A DNA stretch of 13,155 bases. Origin: JAQTNA01 sp043743785 (GTDB taxonomy: Bacteria; Pseudomonadota; Gammaproteobacteria; Burkholderiales; Rhodocyclaceae). Position numbers and translations under genes: made by a program. Shown here in pieces: positions 12,565 to 13,155 of the stretch (positions are counted from its first letter, which is position 1; every line of letters begins with the position of its first letter). The notes below the pieces were generated by a model. That model worked only from the letters and a program-made list of their open reading frames with translations. It did no database searches and was not told where the DNA came from. The stretch lies in NCBI GenBank assembly GCA_043743785.1, contig JAYTVW010000107.1:1-13155 (forward strand). The letters run 5' to 3'.

Positions 12565-12693
12565 AGGCGTGAGGAGTCAGGAGTAAGGAGTGAGGGGTTG
12601 ATTCAGCGCGCCTGCGGCGCGAGTATTGGAAACACCGGGCGTCGGGGGAGGAAAGGTTTTACACCTCACCCCTCACCCCTCACCCCTCACGCC
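12565..12693. repeat. Heptanucleotide repeats forming a long inverted repeat between pgk and pyk
   Basis: Four 7-bp units GTGAGGA/GTCAGGA/GTAAGGA/GTGAGGG occupy 12569-12596. Four units of the complementary type (CCTCACC) occupy 12664-12691. The arms, extended to GGCGTGAGG / CCTCACGCC at their outer ends, pair over about 31 bp with few mismatches, and 66 bp lie between them. The array fills nearly the whole pgk-pyk gap and would place a large hairpin at the pyk translation start. Confidence 0.85.
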
Positions 12694-12695
12694 TT

Positions 12696-13155
12696 TCAGC
12701 TTTCCGCCCGCTGTTCCAGGATATCCACGGCGGGCAGTTTCTTGCCTTCGAGGAACTCCAGGAAGGCACCACCGGCGGTAGAGATGTAGCTCACCTTGGT
12801 GCCGAACTTGTTGATGGCCGCGATGGTGTCGCCGCCGCCGGCAATCGAAAACGCCTTGCTGTCGGCGATGGCGTGGGCCAGGGCCTTGGTGCCGCCGGCA
12901 AAGGCTTCGAACTCGAACACGCCCACCGGGCCGTTCCACACCACGGTGCCGGCCTGGGCGATGATGTCCGTCAGCACCTTGGCGGAGACCGGACCGATGT
13001 CCAGGATCATGTCGTCGTCTTCCACCTCATCCACGCTCTTCACCGTGGCAACCGCGGTGGCGGAGAATTCCTTGGCACACACCACGTCCGTGGGCAGGGG
13101 CACGCTGGTCTTGGCCATGACCTTTTTGGCTTCTTCCACCAGGTCGGCTTCCGCC
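12696..13155 (-). CDS. pgk: Phosphoglycerate kinase, C-terminal part (partial, runs off window)
   Basis: The enzyme transfers phosphate between 1,3-bisphosphoglycerate and ADP. Only the C-terminal 152 or so residues are in the window, and the frame continues off the right edge. They form the nucleotide-binding domain: LDIGPVSAKVL, VVWNGPVGVFEFEAFAGGTK (typical phosphate-region motif), FSIAGGGDTIAA (glycine-rich, nucleotide binding) and STAGGAFLEFLEGKKLPAVD near the end. This is the standard C-terminus, and no truncation is seen. It is the first visible gene of the pgk-pyk-fba cluster; the 133-bp gap to pyk holds heptanucleotide repeats. Confidence 0.96.
   Translation of the reverse strand, partial: AEADLVEEAKKVMAKTSVPLPTDVVCAKEFSATAVATVKSVDEVEDDDMILDIGPVSAKVLTDIIAQAGTVVWNGPVGVFEFEAFAGGTKALAHAIADSKAFSIAGGGDTIAAINKFGTKVSYISTAGGAFLEFLEGKKLPAVDILEQRAES

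Overview
The window is GC-rich DNA whose right end carries a host glycolysis/gluconeogenesis block, pgk (partial) - pyk - fba, all on the minus strand. This gene order and the class II aldolase sequence suggest a betaproteobacterium, probably Rhodocyclales-like. That is inference from protein character, not from a database match.

Everything left of about 9.7 kb looks like an integrated, phage-related mobile element inserted downstream of the fba terminator. Read in its own direction (minus strand, right to left) it has two leading blocks. Block 1 is a P4-type tyrosine integrase (8276-9526) coupled by an ATGA overlap to a 125-aa unknown protein (7902-8279). It is preceded by a terminator, a candidate promoter and TGTAGCTACA-type palindromes. 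Block 2 is an AlpA-like DNA-binding protein (7583-7822), a small four-cysteine protein (7206-7568) and a 673-aa primase-helicase (5188-7209).

Downstream of the primase is a 340-bp non-coding stretch. It holds a dense, helically phased array of CTGTGA/TCACAG repeats plus a perfect palindrome, and is a strong candidate replication origin. Block 3 follows: a RuvC-like protein lacking the usual first catalytic Asp (4383-4847), a 74-aa protein resembling the scaffold tail of phage capsid protease-scaffold proteins (4162-4386), a 207-aa coiled-coil protein (3525-4148) and a Nu1-like terminase small subunit (2861-3382). About 500 bp of GC-rich degenerate tandem repeats come next, then a strong intrinsic terminator (2320-2357).

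The order integrase - regulator - primase/helicase - origin - small scaffold - small terminase, with no large terminase, portal or major capsid gene in view, is that of a phage satellite (SaPI/PICI-like) rather than of a self-sufficient prophage. This is the main candidate for an undescribed system here.

An IS1595-family element (1259-2320) has inserted exactly into the T-tract of the block 3 terminator. It has 29-bp imperfect terminal inverted repeats and an 8-bp target duplication (AAACAAAA). Left of it are a full-length lambda Z-type minor tail protein (621-1202), a 53-aa small ORF (459-620) and a gene cut off by the end of what looks like an IS21-type element. That end carries four 23-bp tandem repeats (4-95). 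The element's left attachment site lies outside the window.
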